DNA of 64,000 nt, from assembly GCF_018332655.1 (NCBI RefSeq), contig NZ_BOQL01000026.1, positions 248,001-312,000 of the forward strand, in the 5' to 3' direction. A program made the position numbers and the translations under genes. Shown here piece after piece: positions 1 to 9,309 of the stretch (the first letter of the stretch is position 1; every line of letters begins with the position of its first letter). The stretch comes from Actinoplanes auranticolor. Lineage in GTDB: Bacteria; Actinomycetota; Actinomycetes; Mycobacteriales; Micromonosporaceae. Under the pieces are notes generated by a model. It saw only the letters and a program-made list of their open reading frames with translations, searched no databases and was not told the DNA's origin.

Positions 1-169
1 TCGCATGCTCGGCGCCGGTGGCCTGCCGGCAGGCCCGGACGAAGGCGTCCGGCTCGACCTGCACCGACTTGCTCGACGGCGACCACGCCGGGATAGCTGA
101 ACGCCTGGTCGCCCGGGGCCGGGGTCACGGGCCTGCGGCGGGCCCAGAGATACATGCTGCGGCCGGGGA
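1..169. other. Left-edge region with no firmly supported gene
   Basis: This stretch precedes the dihydrolipoamide dehydrogenase 3' end. On the minus strand an ATG at 155 opens a frame that runs off the window edge (starting MYLWARRRPV), and another minus frame reads EPDAFVRACRQATG, which has the look of a protein C-terminus. Neither is long enough to assign. They could be the start of a cut-off gene or remnants of a deleted one. I see no recognisable motif, RNA gene or operator. Confidence 0.25.
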
Positions 170-198
170 GAGGCCGGCCCGGTGGGGGAGCCGGCCTC
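170..198 (-). terminator. Hairpin terminator after lpdA
   Basis: Perfect 9-bp inverted repeat GAGGCCGGC / GCCGGCCTC with an 11-nt loop, ending 9 nt past the lpdA stop codon on the minus strand. There is no U-tract, as is common for actinobacterial terminators. Confidence 0.6.
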
Positions 199-206
199 GT
201 CGCGGA

Positions 207-1607
207 TCAGAGGTTGATCATGTGACCGGTCAGGCCGTGGAACGCCTCCTGCAGGGCCTCGCTCAGGGTCGGGTGGGTGTGCACGTTGCGGGCCAGCTCG
301 TTCGCCGTCAGGTCCCACTTCTGGGCCAGCGTCAGCTCCGGCAGCAGCTCGGAGACGTCCGGGCCGATCAGGTGGCCGCCCAGCAGCTCGTTGTACTTCG
401 CGTCGGCGACCAGCTTGACGAAACCGGTCGGCTCGGCCAGGCCGTGCGCCTTGCCGTTCGCGGTGAACGGGAACGTCGACACCTTCACGTCGTAGCCCTC
501 GTCGCGGGCCTGCTGCTCGGTCAGGCCGAAGCTGGCCACCTGCGGCTGGCAGAACGTCGCCCGCGGCATCATCCGGTAGTCGCCCAGCGTCATCGTCTCC
601 GCGCCGGCGATCGTCTCCGCGGCCACCACGCCCTGCGCCTCCGCGACGTGCGCGAGCTGGAGCTTCGCGGTCACGTCGCCGATCGCGTACAGGTGCGGGA
701 TGTTCGTCCGCATGTGGTCGTCGATCTCGATCGCGCCGCGGTCGGTGAGCTTGACCCCGGTGTTCTCCAGGCCGTAGCCCTCGACCCGGGGCGCGAAGCC
801 GACCGACATCATCACCCGGTCCGCTTCGATGGTCTCCTGCTTGCCGTTCTTGGCCGTGTAGGCGACCACGACCGACGCGCCCTTGTCGGTCACCGTCTCG
901 ACCTTGGCCGAGGTCAGGATCGGGATGCCGAGCTTGCGGTACTGCTTGGCGATCTCCTTGGAGACGTCCGCGTCCTCGTTGGGCAGGGCCCGGTCGAGGT
1001 ACTCGATGATGGTGACGTCCACGCCGTAGTTCTTCAGGACGTAGCCGAACTCCATGCCGATCGCGCCGGCCCCGACGATGACGATCGAGGACGGCAGGTC
1101 GCGGTCCATGATCTGGGTCTCGTACGTGACCACGTTGTCGCTGAGCTCGACGCCGGGCAGCAGCCGCACCGTCGAGCCGGTGGCGATGATCGCGTTGTCG
1201 AAGGTCAGCGTCTCGGTGCCGCCGGAGCTCAGCGTCACGTCGACGGAGTTGGCGTCGCGGAACACGCCCCGGCCGTCGTACTCCGTGATCTTGTTCTTCT
1301 TCATCAGGTAGTGCACGCCCTTGACCCGGCCGTCGGCGACCGTACGGCTGCGGTCGAAGGCCACGCCGAAGTCGAAGCTCACGTCCCCGCTCATGCCGAA
1401 GGTCTTGGCCTGGGTGTGGAAGATGTGCGCCAGCTCGGCGTTGCGCAGCAGCGCCTTCGACGGGATGCAGCCGACGTTGAGGCAGACGCCGCCCCAGTAC
1501 TTCTCCTCCACCACGGCGGTCCGCAGGCCGAGCTGGGCGGCGCGGATCGCGGCGACGTAGCCGCCGGGACCCGCGCCGAGGACGATCAGGTCGTAGTGCT
1601 CACTCAT
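207..1607 (-). CDS. lpdA: Dihydrolipoyl dehydrogenase (E3)
   Basis: 466-aa flavoprotein disulfide reductase that reoxidises dihydrolipoamide with NAD+ in the 2-oxoacid dehydrogenase complexes (cytosol). The N-terminus has the FAD Rossmann motif GAGPGG (residues 11-16) and the redox-active cysteines C42 and C47 in [13 protein letters not shown]. The NAD-binding GAGAIG motif is in the middle, and the C-terminal dimerisation domain carries the catalytic HxHPT..E motif ([14 protein letters not shown]). The length is typical. The start is the ATG at 1607. A -10-like GATACT sits 6 nt upstream (1614-1619 on the plus strand), which suggests a leaderless transcript of its own although GH43 ends only 14 nt upstream. 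Dihydrolipoyl dehydrogenase is essentially certain among the alternatives (mycothione or mercuric reductase lack this C-terminus). Confidence 0.95.
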   Translation of the reverse strand: MSEHYDLIVLGAGPGGYVAAIRAAQLGLRTAVVEEKYWGGVCLNVGCIPSKALLRNAELAHIFHTQAKTFGMSGDVSFDFGVAFDRSRTVADGRVKGVHYLMKKNKITEYDGRGVFRDANSVDVTLSSGGTETLTFDNAIIATGSTVRLLPGVELSDNVVTYETQIMDRDLPSSIVIVGAGAIGMEFGYVLKNYGVDVTIIEYLDRALPNEDADVSKEIAKQYRKLGIPILTSAKVETVTDKGASVVVAYTAKNGKQETIEADRVMMSVGFAPRVEGYGLENTGVKLTDRGAIEIDDHMRTNIPHLYAIGDVTAKLQLAHVAEAQGVVAAETIAGAETMTLGDYRMMPRATFCQPQVASFGLTEQQARDEGYDVKVSTFPFTANGKAHGLAEPTGFVKLVADAKYNELLGGHLIGPDVSELLPELTLAQKWDLTANELARNVHTHPTLSEALQEAFHGLTGHMINL

Positions 1608-1621
1608 GCGTCGAGTATCGC

Positions 1622-3019
1622 TCAGCCCAGCAGGAAGACCGCCGCCGCGCCGGTCGTCACCACCCCGTTGCGGTGGCGCAGGTAGCGGGCGGGGTCGTCG
1701 GCCAGCTGGAGGTGGACGCCGCGGCCCCGCGGCACCCGGCGGAACCCGGTCGGGGTGCCCGCCTCGATCCGGACCACGCCGTCCACGACCCGCACGTGCC
1801 GGTCGGGGAAGTCCACCGACTGCAGGTGCTCGACGCCGCCGGTGCCGGCGACGAAGCGGAACTGGGTCGTGGCGAGCGCGTGATCCGGCGGACGGACCAC
1901 CAGCGCGGTGTCGTGGCGGGTGACGAACTGCCGCGGCGCGTCGGCGGGGGACAGGCGCACGATCGGGCCACCCGCACCGACCGGGACGCCGAACAGCGGG
2001 GTGCCGTCCGGATGCCAGTAGACGCGCTGGACCCGGGTGTGCCGGTTGGGGTCGTAGAGCGGGTCGCCGGTGATGTCCCGGTAGTCGCGGGCGTGGTAGA
2101 CCATGACGTCGGTCCGGCCGTCCTCGGCCACCGTGAAGCTGTTGTGCCCGGGCCCGTACTGCCCGGTCTCGGTGCTGGTCACGAAGACCGGGTCCGGGGT
2201 CTTGGTCCAGGACGCGTTGGCCAGCAGGTCCGCACGGGCGTCCGCGGTCAGCAGGCCCAGGCAGTAGCGGGCGTCGGTGGCGCTGGCCGAGAAGGTCATG
2301 AAGACGCGGCCGTTGCGGATCAGCACCGCGGGGCCCTCGTTGACCTTGAAGCCCTGGATCTCCCAGCTCTTCGTGGGAGTGGCGATCCGGGTGGGCTTGG
2401 TCTTCAGCGCCCAGGGTGAGCTCATCTCGGCGATGTAGAGGCTGGTGTTGACCGCGATCTCCGGCTCGCTCTGGGCCCACACCAGGTAGCGCCGCCCGCG
2501 GTGGGCGAAGGTGGTGGCGTCCAGCGAGAAGCTCTCCCACTCGGTGGCGATCTGGCCCTTCAACGTCCAGCCGGCCGGATCGGTGGGATCGGCCTTCGCC
2601 GACTCGAGCACGTACATCCGGATCCGGAAGACGTCGTCGGAGTCGCCGGCAGCGAAGTAGATGTACCACTTGCCGTCGATGCGGTGCAGCTCCGGGGCCC
2701 AGATGTGCCCGCCCATCTTCCCGGTCGCCGGGCGGCGCCAGACCACCGACTCGGCCGCGGTGGCCAGCCCGTCGATGGTGGTGGCGCCGCGGACGATGAT
2801 CCGGTCGTACTCGGGGACCGAGCCGGTGAAGTAGTAACGGCCCCGGTGCCGCGGGGTGATGAACGGGTCGGCGCGCTGCTCGATGAGCGGGTTGCGGGTG
2901 GTCACGCCGTAGATCTGGGCGTCGGTACGGGCCTTGCGGGCCTGCGCCGGGGAGGCGGCCAGGACGACGCCCGCGCCCACCCCTCCCAGCAGCAGGGTAC
3001 GGCGGCTGATGTCGTTCAC
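1622..3019 (-). CDS. Secreted GH43 arabinofuranosidase-type glycosidase with C-terminal AbfB-like domain
   Basis: 465-aa exported protein. The N-terminus [16 protein letters not shown] is a twin-arginine-type signal, followed by an Ala-rich cleavage region. The five-bladed GH43 propeller shows ADPFI (general base Asp), [18 protein letters not shown] and a downstream Glu in FKVNEGPA. About 100 C-terminal residues with repeated VRV/FRFV strands resemble an AbfB/CBM42 arabinose-binding domain. It probably removes arabinofuranosyl or related residues from plant polysaccharides outside the cell. The GTG start at 3019 overlaps the TGA of the upstream GH51 gene by 4 nt (GTGA), so the two are translationally coupled. 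Exact substrate within GH43 is not decidable from sequence alone. Confidence 0.85.
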   Translation of the reverse strand: MNDISRRTLLLGGVGAGVVLAASPAQARKARTDAQIYGVTTRNPLIEQRADPFITPRHRGRYYFTGSVPEYDRIIVRGATTIDGLATAAESVVWRRPATGKMGGHIWAPELHRIDGKWYIYFAAGDSDDVFRIRMYVLESAKADPTDPAGWTLKGQIATEWESFSLDATTFAHRGRRYLVWAQSEPEIAVNTSLYIAEMSSPWALKTKPTRIATPTKSWEIQGFKVNEGPAVLIRNGRVFMTFSASATDARYCLGLLTADARADLLANASWTKTPDPVFVTSTETGQYGPGHNSFTVAEDGRTDVMVYHARDYRDITGDPLYDPNRHTRVQRVYWHPDGTPLFGVPVGAGGPIVRLSPADAPRQFVTRHDTALVVRPPDHALATTQFRFVAGTGGVEHLQSVDFPDRHVRVVDGVVRIEAGTPTGFRRVPRGRGVHLQLADDPARYLRHRNGVVTTGAAAVFLLG

Positions 3020-5559
3020 GAGGTCTCCCGGATGCGCAGGAAGGTCACGGAGTTGGGTGCGAAGGTGCGCGTGAACTTCGCGGAGATGCCGTTGACGGTC
3101 GTGGTGACCGGCTGGATGGGTTCGGCCGAGCGGGTGTTCTGCTCCTGCGGGTCGCCGGTGATGACGGTCATCCGAGCCTGCTTGGCAACCTTGCGCCCGC
3201 CGAGGTCCACCGTGGTCACGGCCGGCTCGTCCTGGGCGTTGACCACCTTGACGATGAGCTCGCCGGTCTTGTCGTCCTGGGTGACGACCTGGGCGAACGG
3301 CTCGGTCACCTGGTCGTCGGTGAAGCTGCCCCACTCTGTCCCATCGAGAAAGAGCGTGACCTGGGTGCCCCGGACCTCGATCCGGATGTCGTACGTGGTC
3401 CCGGTGTCGATCGTGTTCGGCTTGGCCAGCACGATCTCCTTGCCGCCGCCGGCGCCCTTCTGGACCGCGCCCTGGGTGTTGTTCCAGCCGCCCAGGTTCC
3501 ACCAGTAGAGCTCGCCCGACTCCTGCACGCCGAACGCGACCAGGAAGCCCTCGGCGCCGGCCTGCTTGGTGGCCTTGAGCGTCAGGTCGTACTCGGTGGC
3601 GGTGATGTTGCCCGCCTTGACCAGGGTGTCCTGGGCGGCCGCGTCGCTCTGCCGGTAGGCGCCGTCGACGACCGACCAGGATCCGCGCGGCTCCACCGGC
3701 GTCCACTGCCCGGCGCCGCCGGAGAAGTCGTCGCTGAACAGCACGGCGCCGTCCGGGGTGGTCACCTTGACGTCGTCGTAGGTGGCGGCGGTGGCCCAGG
3801 TGGACAGGCCGACGGCGCCGGTGATCGGCTTGGGCTGGATCACCTTGCCGGTCGATTTGCTGGGCACGACGCGGTCACCCACGTTGTTCATGAACAGCTT
3901 CTGCACCTGGTAGCTGGTCGAGCCCCAGGACTCGTCGTTGTCGAACCAGATCATGTCCGGCTTCCACTGGACGTGGTCGATGTTGGCCAGCAGCGGCGCG
4001 TACGAGGCCAGCTTGACCACGTCGGCGTTGCGTTCCAGCCCGGTCATGTACGACGCCTCGGCCAGCGAGTTGAACAGCTTGTTGTCCAGGGAGGCGTACT
4101 CGCCGAGGAAGACCTTGGGCCCGTTGCGGTCGTACGAGTCGTAGCGCTTGTTGTTGCCCAGGAACCAGGCCGGGCTGTTGTAGTAGTGCTCGTCGACCAT
4201 TGCCACGTTCGCGGCCTTGTTCTTGGCCCACAGGTTGTCGAACGTCGCCCCCTGATCGTCCGGCCCGGAGTTGCTCACCACGACGATCTGCGGGTACTCG
4301 GCCGCGATGGCCTCGCGGAACTTCAGGAAGTTGGCGAAGTACTCGTCCGGCAGGTTCTCCTCGTTGCCCACGGCCACGTGGGTCAGCCCGAACGGCTTCG
4401 GGTGGCCCATGTCCGCGCGCAGCTTGCCCCACGTCGAGGTGACCGGGCCGTTGGCGAACTCGATCAGGTCGAGGGTGTCCTGGATGTGGCGTTGCAGCAG
4501 CGCCGGGTCGTCGGTCGCCCGGTTCTGCCCGCATCCGGTGACCAGGGCCGGCACCACCGGCAGCGGCATCGCGCCGATGTCCTCGGAGAACTGGAAGTAC
4601 TCGTAGTAGCCCAGTCCGTAGGTCTGGTTGTAGCCCCAGAAGTTGGCGTTGGTGGCCCGCGTCTCGACCGGCCCGACGGTGTCCTTCCACTGGTACGAGC
4701 GCGCCCGCTCGTAGTTGGCCGCCGCGTCGTAGCCGGCCATGCTGCCGGTGTTGACCAGGCAGCCGCCGGGGAAGCGGACGAAGCCGGGGCGCAGCGCGGC
4801 GATCTTGTCGGCGAGGTCCTTGCGCAGACCGTTGGGGCGGGCTTTGTAGGTGTCGCGGGGGAACAGCGAGACCATGTCCAGGCGCAGGGTGCCGGTGCCG
4901 CCGGCGAGCACGGCCAGCCGGCCGGCGTCGGTGCCGGCGGTCGCCCGGATCGTGGCTGAGTAACGCTTCCACGCGTCGCCGCGGACGGTGAGCGAGACGG
5001 GGGCGGCGAGCGGCCGGCCGGCGGTGTCGCGCAGGTTCACCGAGAGCGGCGTGCCGCCGGGGGCGTCACTGCGGGCCCAGACCGAGAAGTCGTACGTGGC
5101 CCCGCGCTTCACCGCGAAACCGGTGTTGTATCCGGAGTTGGTGACGCCGTAGCGCCCGCCGGCCGGGTTGGTCAGGGCGAGCTTGAGGTAGGTGCGGTTG
5201 CGCTCGTTGAGCCGGGCCGCGTCGTCGGCGGTGCTCGCCGTGCCCGCGCCACCGGCCTCCGCGCCCGGGGTCCACGCGGTCAGCCCGTTGTAGGAGGCGT
5301 TGTCCGCGGGCAGGAACTCGAAGGAGCGGTTGCGGACGAGCTCGGCGTACAGGCCGCCGTCGGCCGCGAAGTTGATGTCCTCGAAGAACACGCCGTACAT
5401 GGAGTCGGCGATCTCCGGGCCGGTGGCCGCCGGATCGACGGCGATCGTGTAGTCGGGTGCGGCGGCCGGCGCCTGGGCCAGGCCCGGCGCCGCCCCACCG
5501 ACGGTGGTGAGCAGCACGGTCACGGTGGCGAGACCGAGGAGCGCACGGTACGGGGACAT
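3016..5559 (-). CDS. Secreted GH51 alpha-L-arabinofuranosidase with inserted carbohydrate-binding modules
   Basis: 847-aa exported enzyme with a Sec signal peptide (residues 1 to about 30). The opening [19 protein letters not shown] is the hallmark of GH51 arabinofuranosidases. A CBM4/9-like jelly-roll follows (about 70-210), then the (beta/alpha)8 barrel with acid/base Glu in VAVGNEEN (about 398) and nucleophile Glu in VFLGEYAS (about 487). Between barrel and C-terminal beta domain lies a concanavalin-type insertion beginning [12 protein letters not shown]. It is longer than intracellular GH51 enzymes (about 500 aa) because of the extra modules. It should act on arabinan or arabinoxylan side chains outside the cell with the coupled GH43 partner. 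A LacI-type palindrome lies 14-27 bp before its ATG. Confidence 0.9.
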   Translation of the reverse strand: MSPYRALLGLATVTVLLTTVGGAAPGLAQAPAAAPDYTIAVDPAATGPEIADSMYGVFFEDINFAADGGLYAELVRNRSFEFLPADNASYNGLTAWTPGAEAGGAGTASTADDAARLNERNRTYLKLALTNPAGGRYGVTNSGYNTGFAVKRGATYDFSVWARSDAPGGTPLSVNLRDTAGRPLAAPVSLTVRGDAWKRYSATIRATAGTDAGRLAVLAGGTGTLRLDMVSLFPRDTYKARPNGLRKDLADKIAALRPGFVRFPGGCLVNTGSMAGYDAAANYERARSYQWKDTVGPVETRATNANFWGYNQTYGLGYYEYFQFSEDIGAMPLPVVPALVTGCGQNRATDDPALLQRHIQDTLDLIEFANGPVTSTWGKLRADMGHPKPFGLTHVAVGNEENLPDEYFANFLKFREAIAAEYPQIVVVSNSGPDDQGATFDNLWAKNKAANVAMVDEHYYNSPAWFLGNNKRYDSYDRNGPKVFLGEYASLDNKLFNSLAEASYMTGLERNADVVKLASYAPLLANIDHVQWKPDMIWFDNDESWGSTSYQVQKLFMNNVGDRVVPSKSTGKVIQPKPITGAVGLSTWATAATYDDVKVTTPDGAVLFSDDFSGGAGQWTPVEPRGSWSVVDGAYRQSDAAAQDTLVKAGNITATEYDLTLKATKQAGAEGFLVAFGVQESGELYWWNLGGWNNTQGAVQKGAGGGKEIVLAKPNTIDTGTTYDIRIEVRGTQVTLFLDGTEWGSFTDDQVTEPFAQVVTQDDKTGELIVKVVNAQDEPAVTTVDLGGRKVAKQARMTVITGDPQEQNTRSAEPIQPVTTTVNGISAKFTRTFAPNSVTFLRIRETS

Positions 5560-5572
5560 CTGCGTCCTCCAA

Positions 5573-5586
5573 TGTGAACGTTAACA
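5573..5586. promoter_or_regulatory. LacI-family operator upstream of the GH51-GH43 pair
   Basis: TGTGAACGTTAACA is a 14-bp near-perfect palindrome with the central CG and AACGTT core typical of LacI-family operators. It lies 14 bp upstream of the GH51 ATG, where repression or autoregulation would act on the arabinofuranosidase transcript. The LacI gene about 2.6 kb away (8179-9186) is the obvious candidate binder. That pairing is inferred from proximity. Confidence 0.6.
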
Positions 5587-5648
5587 ACGCAGGCCGATTA
5601 TCATCGACGCATAACACGCCGTCAATGCCTTCGTTACCGGACTTGTTG

Positions 5649-6422
5649 TTATGAGAGCGGGAGCCCGCGAGTCGCGTACACGTCGCGCAGCACCTCGGGG
5701 CGGTCGGTCATGATGCCGTCCACGCCCAGGTCGAGCAGCCGGCCCATCTCCACCGGGTCGTCGATCGTCCAGACGTGCACGTGCAGGCCCAGCCGGTGCG
5801 CCCGGGAGACGAACCGCCGGTCCACGATCGGCACCCGGCCGTGGCGGACCGGGACCTGAGCGGCCACCGCGGAGGGGGCCAGGCGCAGCGGGATGCCCAC
5901 CCAGGACGACATCCGCAGCTGCGCGACCTGGCTGCGGCCCAGCGAGGTGGCCACCCGCGGACCGGCCAGCGCCCGTACCCGGGCCAGCCGCGCGTCGCTG
6001 AACGAGGCCAGCAGCACCCGGTCCTCGGCGTGGCTGTGCCGGATCAGCTCCACCGTGGGCCCGGTCGCGGCGTCGGCCTTGACGTCGATGTTGAACCGCA
6101 CCTGCGGCCAGGCGGCCAGCACCTCGTCGAGCCGCGGCACCGCACCCGCCCCGCCGATCCGCAGCGTCGTCAGGTCGGCCCAGCGCAGGTCCTCGATCCG
6201 GCCGGCGGTGCCGGTGAGCCGGTCCAGCGAGGCGTCGTGGAAGACCACCGGCACGCCGTCCGCGGTGGTGTGCACGTCCGTCTCGACGTACCGGTAGCCC
6301 AGGGCTATCGCGCGGGCGAACGCCTCGGCTGTGTTCTCGTCACCGGCGGCGGCCCCGCCGCGATGGGCGAACGCGAGCGGGGTGGGGGAGTCCAGAAAGG
6401 GCAGCCGGGCCCTTACAGACAC
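5649..6422 (-). CDS. Glycerophosphodiester phosphodiesterase (GDPD family)
   Basis: 257-aa TIM-barrel hydrolase that would release glycerol-3-phosphate and an alcohol from glycerophosphodiesters. Family signatures in order are FAHRGG (catalytic His-Arg, about residues 18-23), ENT, ETDVHTTADGVPVVFHD (metal ligands and second His), NIDVKAD and the C-terminal VWTIDDP with GIMTDRPE. There is no signal peptide, so it is probably cytosolic. The GTG start at 6422 overlaps the end of the upstream acyl-CoA dehydrogenase by 10 nt, so the two are probably co-transcribed. An internal later start would remove the HRGG motif, so this start is favoured. Confidence 0.92.
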   Translation of the reverse strand: MSVRARLPFLDSPTPLAFAHRGGAAAGDENTAEAFARAIALGYRYVETDVHTTADGVPVVFHDASLDRLTGTAGRIEDLRWADLTTLRIGGAGAVPRLDEVLAAWPQVRFNIDVKADAATGPTVELIRHSHAEDRVLLASFSDARLARVRALAGPRVATSLGRSQVAQLRMSSWVGIPLRLAPSAVAAQVPVRHGRVPIVDRRFVSRAHRLGLHVHVWTIDDPVEMGRLLDLGVDGIMTDRPEVLRDVYATRGLPLS

Positions 6423-8158
6423 GCGTCGTCCAGGTCGGCCAGCAGCGTGTCCCCGCTCTCCAGCAGCTCGAACCAGGCCGTGGTGCGGGGCAGCTCGTGG
6501 GTGAAGAAGTAGCGGGCGGCCAGGCGCTTGCCGTCGTAGAACGGGCCCGGCTTACCGGCCGCGGCCGTCGCCTGCTCCAGCCACATCCACGCGATCACGA
6601 GGTGGCCGGCCGCGTTCAGGTAGGCGGTGGAGTTGGCCAGGGCGCGTTCCGGGTCGCCGTCCGACCACAGCTTGGCGGTGACCTCGGCCAGCCGCTCGCA
6701 GCCCGCCTCCAGCAGCCGTGCGTAGCCGGCGAACTCGGCCGGGGCGCGCCCGGCGGCCTCGCGGATCGTGCGGACCAGCAGCTTGAGGCCGGCCCCGTCG
6801 CGCATGACCACCTTGCGGCCCAGCAGGTCCAGGCCCTGGATGCCGTCGGTGCCCTCGTGGATGGGGTTGAGCCGGTTGTCGCGGTAGAACTGCTCGACCG
6901 GATACTCCCGGGTGTAGCCGTAGCCGCCGTGCACCTGGATGGCGTGGTCGTTGGCCAGCAGGCACCACTGCGCCGGCCAGGCCTTGACGATCGGCGTCAG
7001 CACGTCCAGCAGCAGCGCCGCCTCCGCCGCGTCGCCGGTCTCCTGCTCGTCGACGAGCTTGGCCGCGTACAGGACCAGGGCCAGGCCGCCCTCGACGTAG
7101 GTCTTGGACGCCAGCAGCATCCGGCGCACGTCCGGGTGCCGGATGATCGGCACCGGCGGGGCCACCGGGTCCTTGCCGGCCACCGGGCGGCCCTGCAGGC
7201 GCTCCCGGGCGTACGCCAGCGCGTGCAGATAGCCCGTGTAGCCCAGCGCCACCGCGCCGGCTCCCACGCCGATGCGCGCCTCGTTCATCATCTGGAACAT
7301 GTAGGCCAGGCCGCGGCCCTCCTCGCCGACCAGGTACGCCTCGCTGTCGGTGAACGACAGCACCGCGTTGGTCGTGCCCCGGAAGCCCATCTTGTGGTTG
7401 AGCCCGGCCAGCTCCACGCCGTTGCGCTCGCCCACCCGGCCGTCGCCGCCCACCAGGTGCTTTCCCACGATGAACAGCGACAGGCCCTTCACCCCGGCCG
7501 GTGCCCCGGTGACCCGGGCCAGCACCAGGTGCACGATCGTCTCGCTGAGCTCGTGGTCGCCGCCGGAGATCCACATCTTGCTGCCGGTGACCCGGTAGCT
7601 GCCGTCGCCGGCCGGCACGGCGCGGGTGGTGACGTCACTCAGTGACGAGCCGGCCTGCGGCTCGGACAGGCACATCGTGCCGGTGAACCGCCCTTCGAGC
7701 ATCGGCTCGACGAACCGCGCGACGTGCTCCTCGGCGGCGTGGGTGAGCAGCAGGTTGGCGTTCGCCATGGTCAGCAGCGGGTACGCCGAGGTGGCGATGT
7801 TCGCGGCCTGGAACCAGGCGAAGCAGGCCCGGGCCACCACGTGCGGCAGCTGCAGCCCGCCGACCGCCTCATCCATCGAGCCGGCCAGCAGCCCGGTGTC
7901 GTTGAACGCGGTCAATGCGGCCTTGACCTCGGGGATGATGTGCACCCGGCCGCCGTCGAAGCGCGGCTCCTCGGCGTCGTTGCGCCGGTTGTGGGTCGCG
8001 AACTCGCGCTCGGCGATCTGCGCCGAGACCTGCAGGAAGGCGTCGAACGTCTCGCGGGAGTGCTCGGCGAAACGGGGCCGGGTGGTCAGGGCGGCCACGT
8101 CGAGCCACTCGTAGAGCAGGAACTCGAGGTCGCGCTGCGAGAGGATGCTGGACGCCAT
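6413..8158 (-). CDS. Acyl-CoA dehydrogenase with C-terminal extension (DmdC/FadE-like)
   Basis: 581-aa FAD enzyme of the acyl-CoA dehydrogenase superfamily, longer than the usual 380-400 aa because of a C-terminal helical extension such as that in 3-methylmercaptopropionyl-CoA dehydrogenases. Visible motifs are CLSEPQAGSSLSDV (FAD/substrate loop), KMWISGGDH, HGGYGYTREYPVEQFYRDNR and the catalytic-Glu region HEGTDGIQGLDLLGRK. It would oxidise an acyl-CoA to the enoyl-CoA; the chain specificity is not readable. A TAGGGT hexamer 6 nt before the ATG suggests a leaderless transcript. It overlaps the downstream GDPD gene. Confidence 0.88.
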   Translation of the reverse strand: MASSILSQRDLEFLLYEWLDVAALTTRPRFAEHSRETFDAFLQVSAQIAEREFATHNRRNDAEEPRFDGGRVHIIPEVKAALTAFNDTGLLAGSMDEAVGGLQLPHVVARACFAWFQAANIATSAYPLLTMANANLLLTHAAEEHVARFVEPMLEGRFTGTMCLSEPQAGSSLSDVTTRAVPAGDGSYRVTGSKMWISGGDHELSETIVHLVLARVTGAPAGVKGLSLFIVGKHLVGGDGRVGERNGVELAGLNHKMGFRGTTNAVLSFTDSEAYLVGEEGRGLAYMFQMMNEARIGVGAGAVALGYTGYLHALAYARERLQGRPVAGKDPVAPPVPIIRHPDVRRMLLASKTYVEGGLALVLYAAKLVDEQETGDAAEAALLLDVLTPIVKAWPAQWCLLANDHAIQVHGGYGYTREYPVEQFYRDNRLNPIHEGTDGIQGLDLLGRKVVMRDGAGLKLLVRTIREAAGRAPAEFAGYARLLEAGCERLAEVTAKLWSDGDPERALANSTAYLNAAGHLVIAWMWLEQATAAAGKPGPFYDGKRLAARYFFTHELPRTTAWFELLESGDTLLADLDDACL

Positions 8159-8178
8159 CAGCCCACCCTAACGGCCGG

Positions 8179-9186
8179 TCAACCGCGCGGCGGGCGGGTG
8201 CTGTCGCGGACGATGAGCTCGGTGGCCAGCTCGATGCGGGGCGCCTGGATCTCCTCGCCGCGGGCCAGCCGCAGGATGCTGCGGGCGGCGAGCCCGCCCA
8301 TCTCGGCCAGCGGCTGGCGGACCGTGGTCAGCGGCGGGGACGCCCAGCGCGCCTCCGGCAGGTCGTCGAAGCCGACCACGCTCAGGTCATCCGGCACCCG
8401 CATGCCGCGCTGCCGGGCCGCCTCGTGCACGCCCAGCGCCATGGTGTCGCTGGAGGCGAAGATCGCGGTCGGCGGGTCGGCCATGGCCAGCAGCGACGCG
8501 CCCCCGGCGAAGCCCGAGTCGTAGAGGAAGTCGCCCTGGCGGATCAGGCTCTCGTCCGGGGTGAGCCCGGCGGCCTCCAGGCCGGCCCGGTAGCCGTCCA
8601 GCCGGGCCCGGCTGCACAGCAGGTTCTTCGGGCCGGCGACGAAGCCGACCCGGCGGTGGCCGAGCTGCACCAGGTGCTGGGTCGCCGACAGGCCACCGGC
8701 CCAGTTGGTCGCCCCGATGGTGGGCACGTCGACCATGGCGCCGCCGGCCGGGTCGATCACCACGACCGGGATGTTCAGCCGCTGCAGCTCCGCGTAGACC
8801 GGCGTGCTCACGTCGGATGTTACGAAAATCACGCCGTCGGAGGCCCGCGCGTAGAGGTTCTGCAGCCATTGCCGGGTCGCGGTGCTGCGGCGGTGGACCG
8901 CCGAGACCACCGTGCCGACCCCGGAGGTGTGCATGACGTCCTCGACGCCGCGGATGAGCTCGACCGCCCACGGACTGTCCAGGTCGTTGAAGACCAGGTC
9001 GACCAGAGCCGCCTTGCCGGCCTGCTGGCGGGAGGCCCGCCGCCGGTATCCGTGCTGCTTGAGCAGGTTCTCCACGGTCTCGCGGGTCTGCGGCGACACG
9101 TCGGCGCGGCCGTTGAGCACGCGGGAGACCGTGGGTACCGAGACTCCGGCTTCGCGGGCGATCGCGGCGATGGTCACGCGGGCCAC
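8179..9186 (-). CDS. LacI-family transcriptional regulator
   Basis: 335-aa repressor. The N-terminal helix-turn-helix VTIAAIAREAGVSVPTVSRV and hinge-region YRRRASR are followed by a periplasmic-binding-protein-like sugar-sensing domain (LVFNDLDSPWAVELIRGVE, IFASSDTMALGVHEA, SVVGFDDLPEA). The GTG start at 9186 follows a GAGGAG Shine-Dalgarno. It probably controls the nearby GH51-GH43 genes through the TGTGAACGTTAACA site, with an arabinose-type sugar as inducer; this is inference from context. In its own upstream region TTTCGGA occurs twice, 13 bp apart (9204 and 9217), a possible autoregulatory element. Confidence 0.9.
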   Translation of the reverse strand: MARVTIAAIAREAGVSVPTVSRVLNGRADVSPQTRETVENLLKQHGYRRRASRQQAGKAALVDLVFNDLDSPWAVELIRGVEDVMHTSGVGTVVSAVHRRSTATRQWLQNLYARASDGVIFVTSDVSTPVYAELQRLNIPVVVIDPAGGAMVDVPTIGATNWAGGLSATQHLVQLGHRRVGFVAGPKNLLCSRARLDGYRAGLEAAGLTPDESLIRQGDFLYDSGFAGGASLLAMADPPTAIFASSDTMALGVHEAARQRGMRVPDDLSVVGFDDLPEARWASPPLTTVRQPLAEMGGLAARSILRLARGEEIQAPRIELATELIVRDSTRPPRG

Positions 9187-9309
9187 TGGCGTCTCCTCGT
9201 AAGTTTCGGATGCAGTTTTCGGAAGTATTCCACAGTCCTCGGCGGAAAACATGAAAGGGATTAACATCTGCGAATATCGATCGGCCTCGGTGTCCCCCCG
9301 GAGGTGCCC
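9187..9309. promoter_or_regulatory. Divergent AT-richer promoter region between lacI-type gene and ceramidase
   Basis: This 123-bp gap between two divergent genes is AT-richer than its surroundings. It contains two TTTCGGA direct repeats (9204, 9217) and a GTTTTC / GAAAAC inverted pair (9216, 9245). A GGAGG ribosome binding site precedes the ceramidase ATG. Exact -10/-35 elements are not clear to me. Confidence 0.35.

Noticed and set aside
18..1685. Long plus-strand open frame over the lpdA gene
   Set aside because: It is a shadow of lpdA on the opposite strand; its composition is Arg/Val/Gly-rich with no motif.
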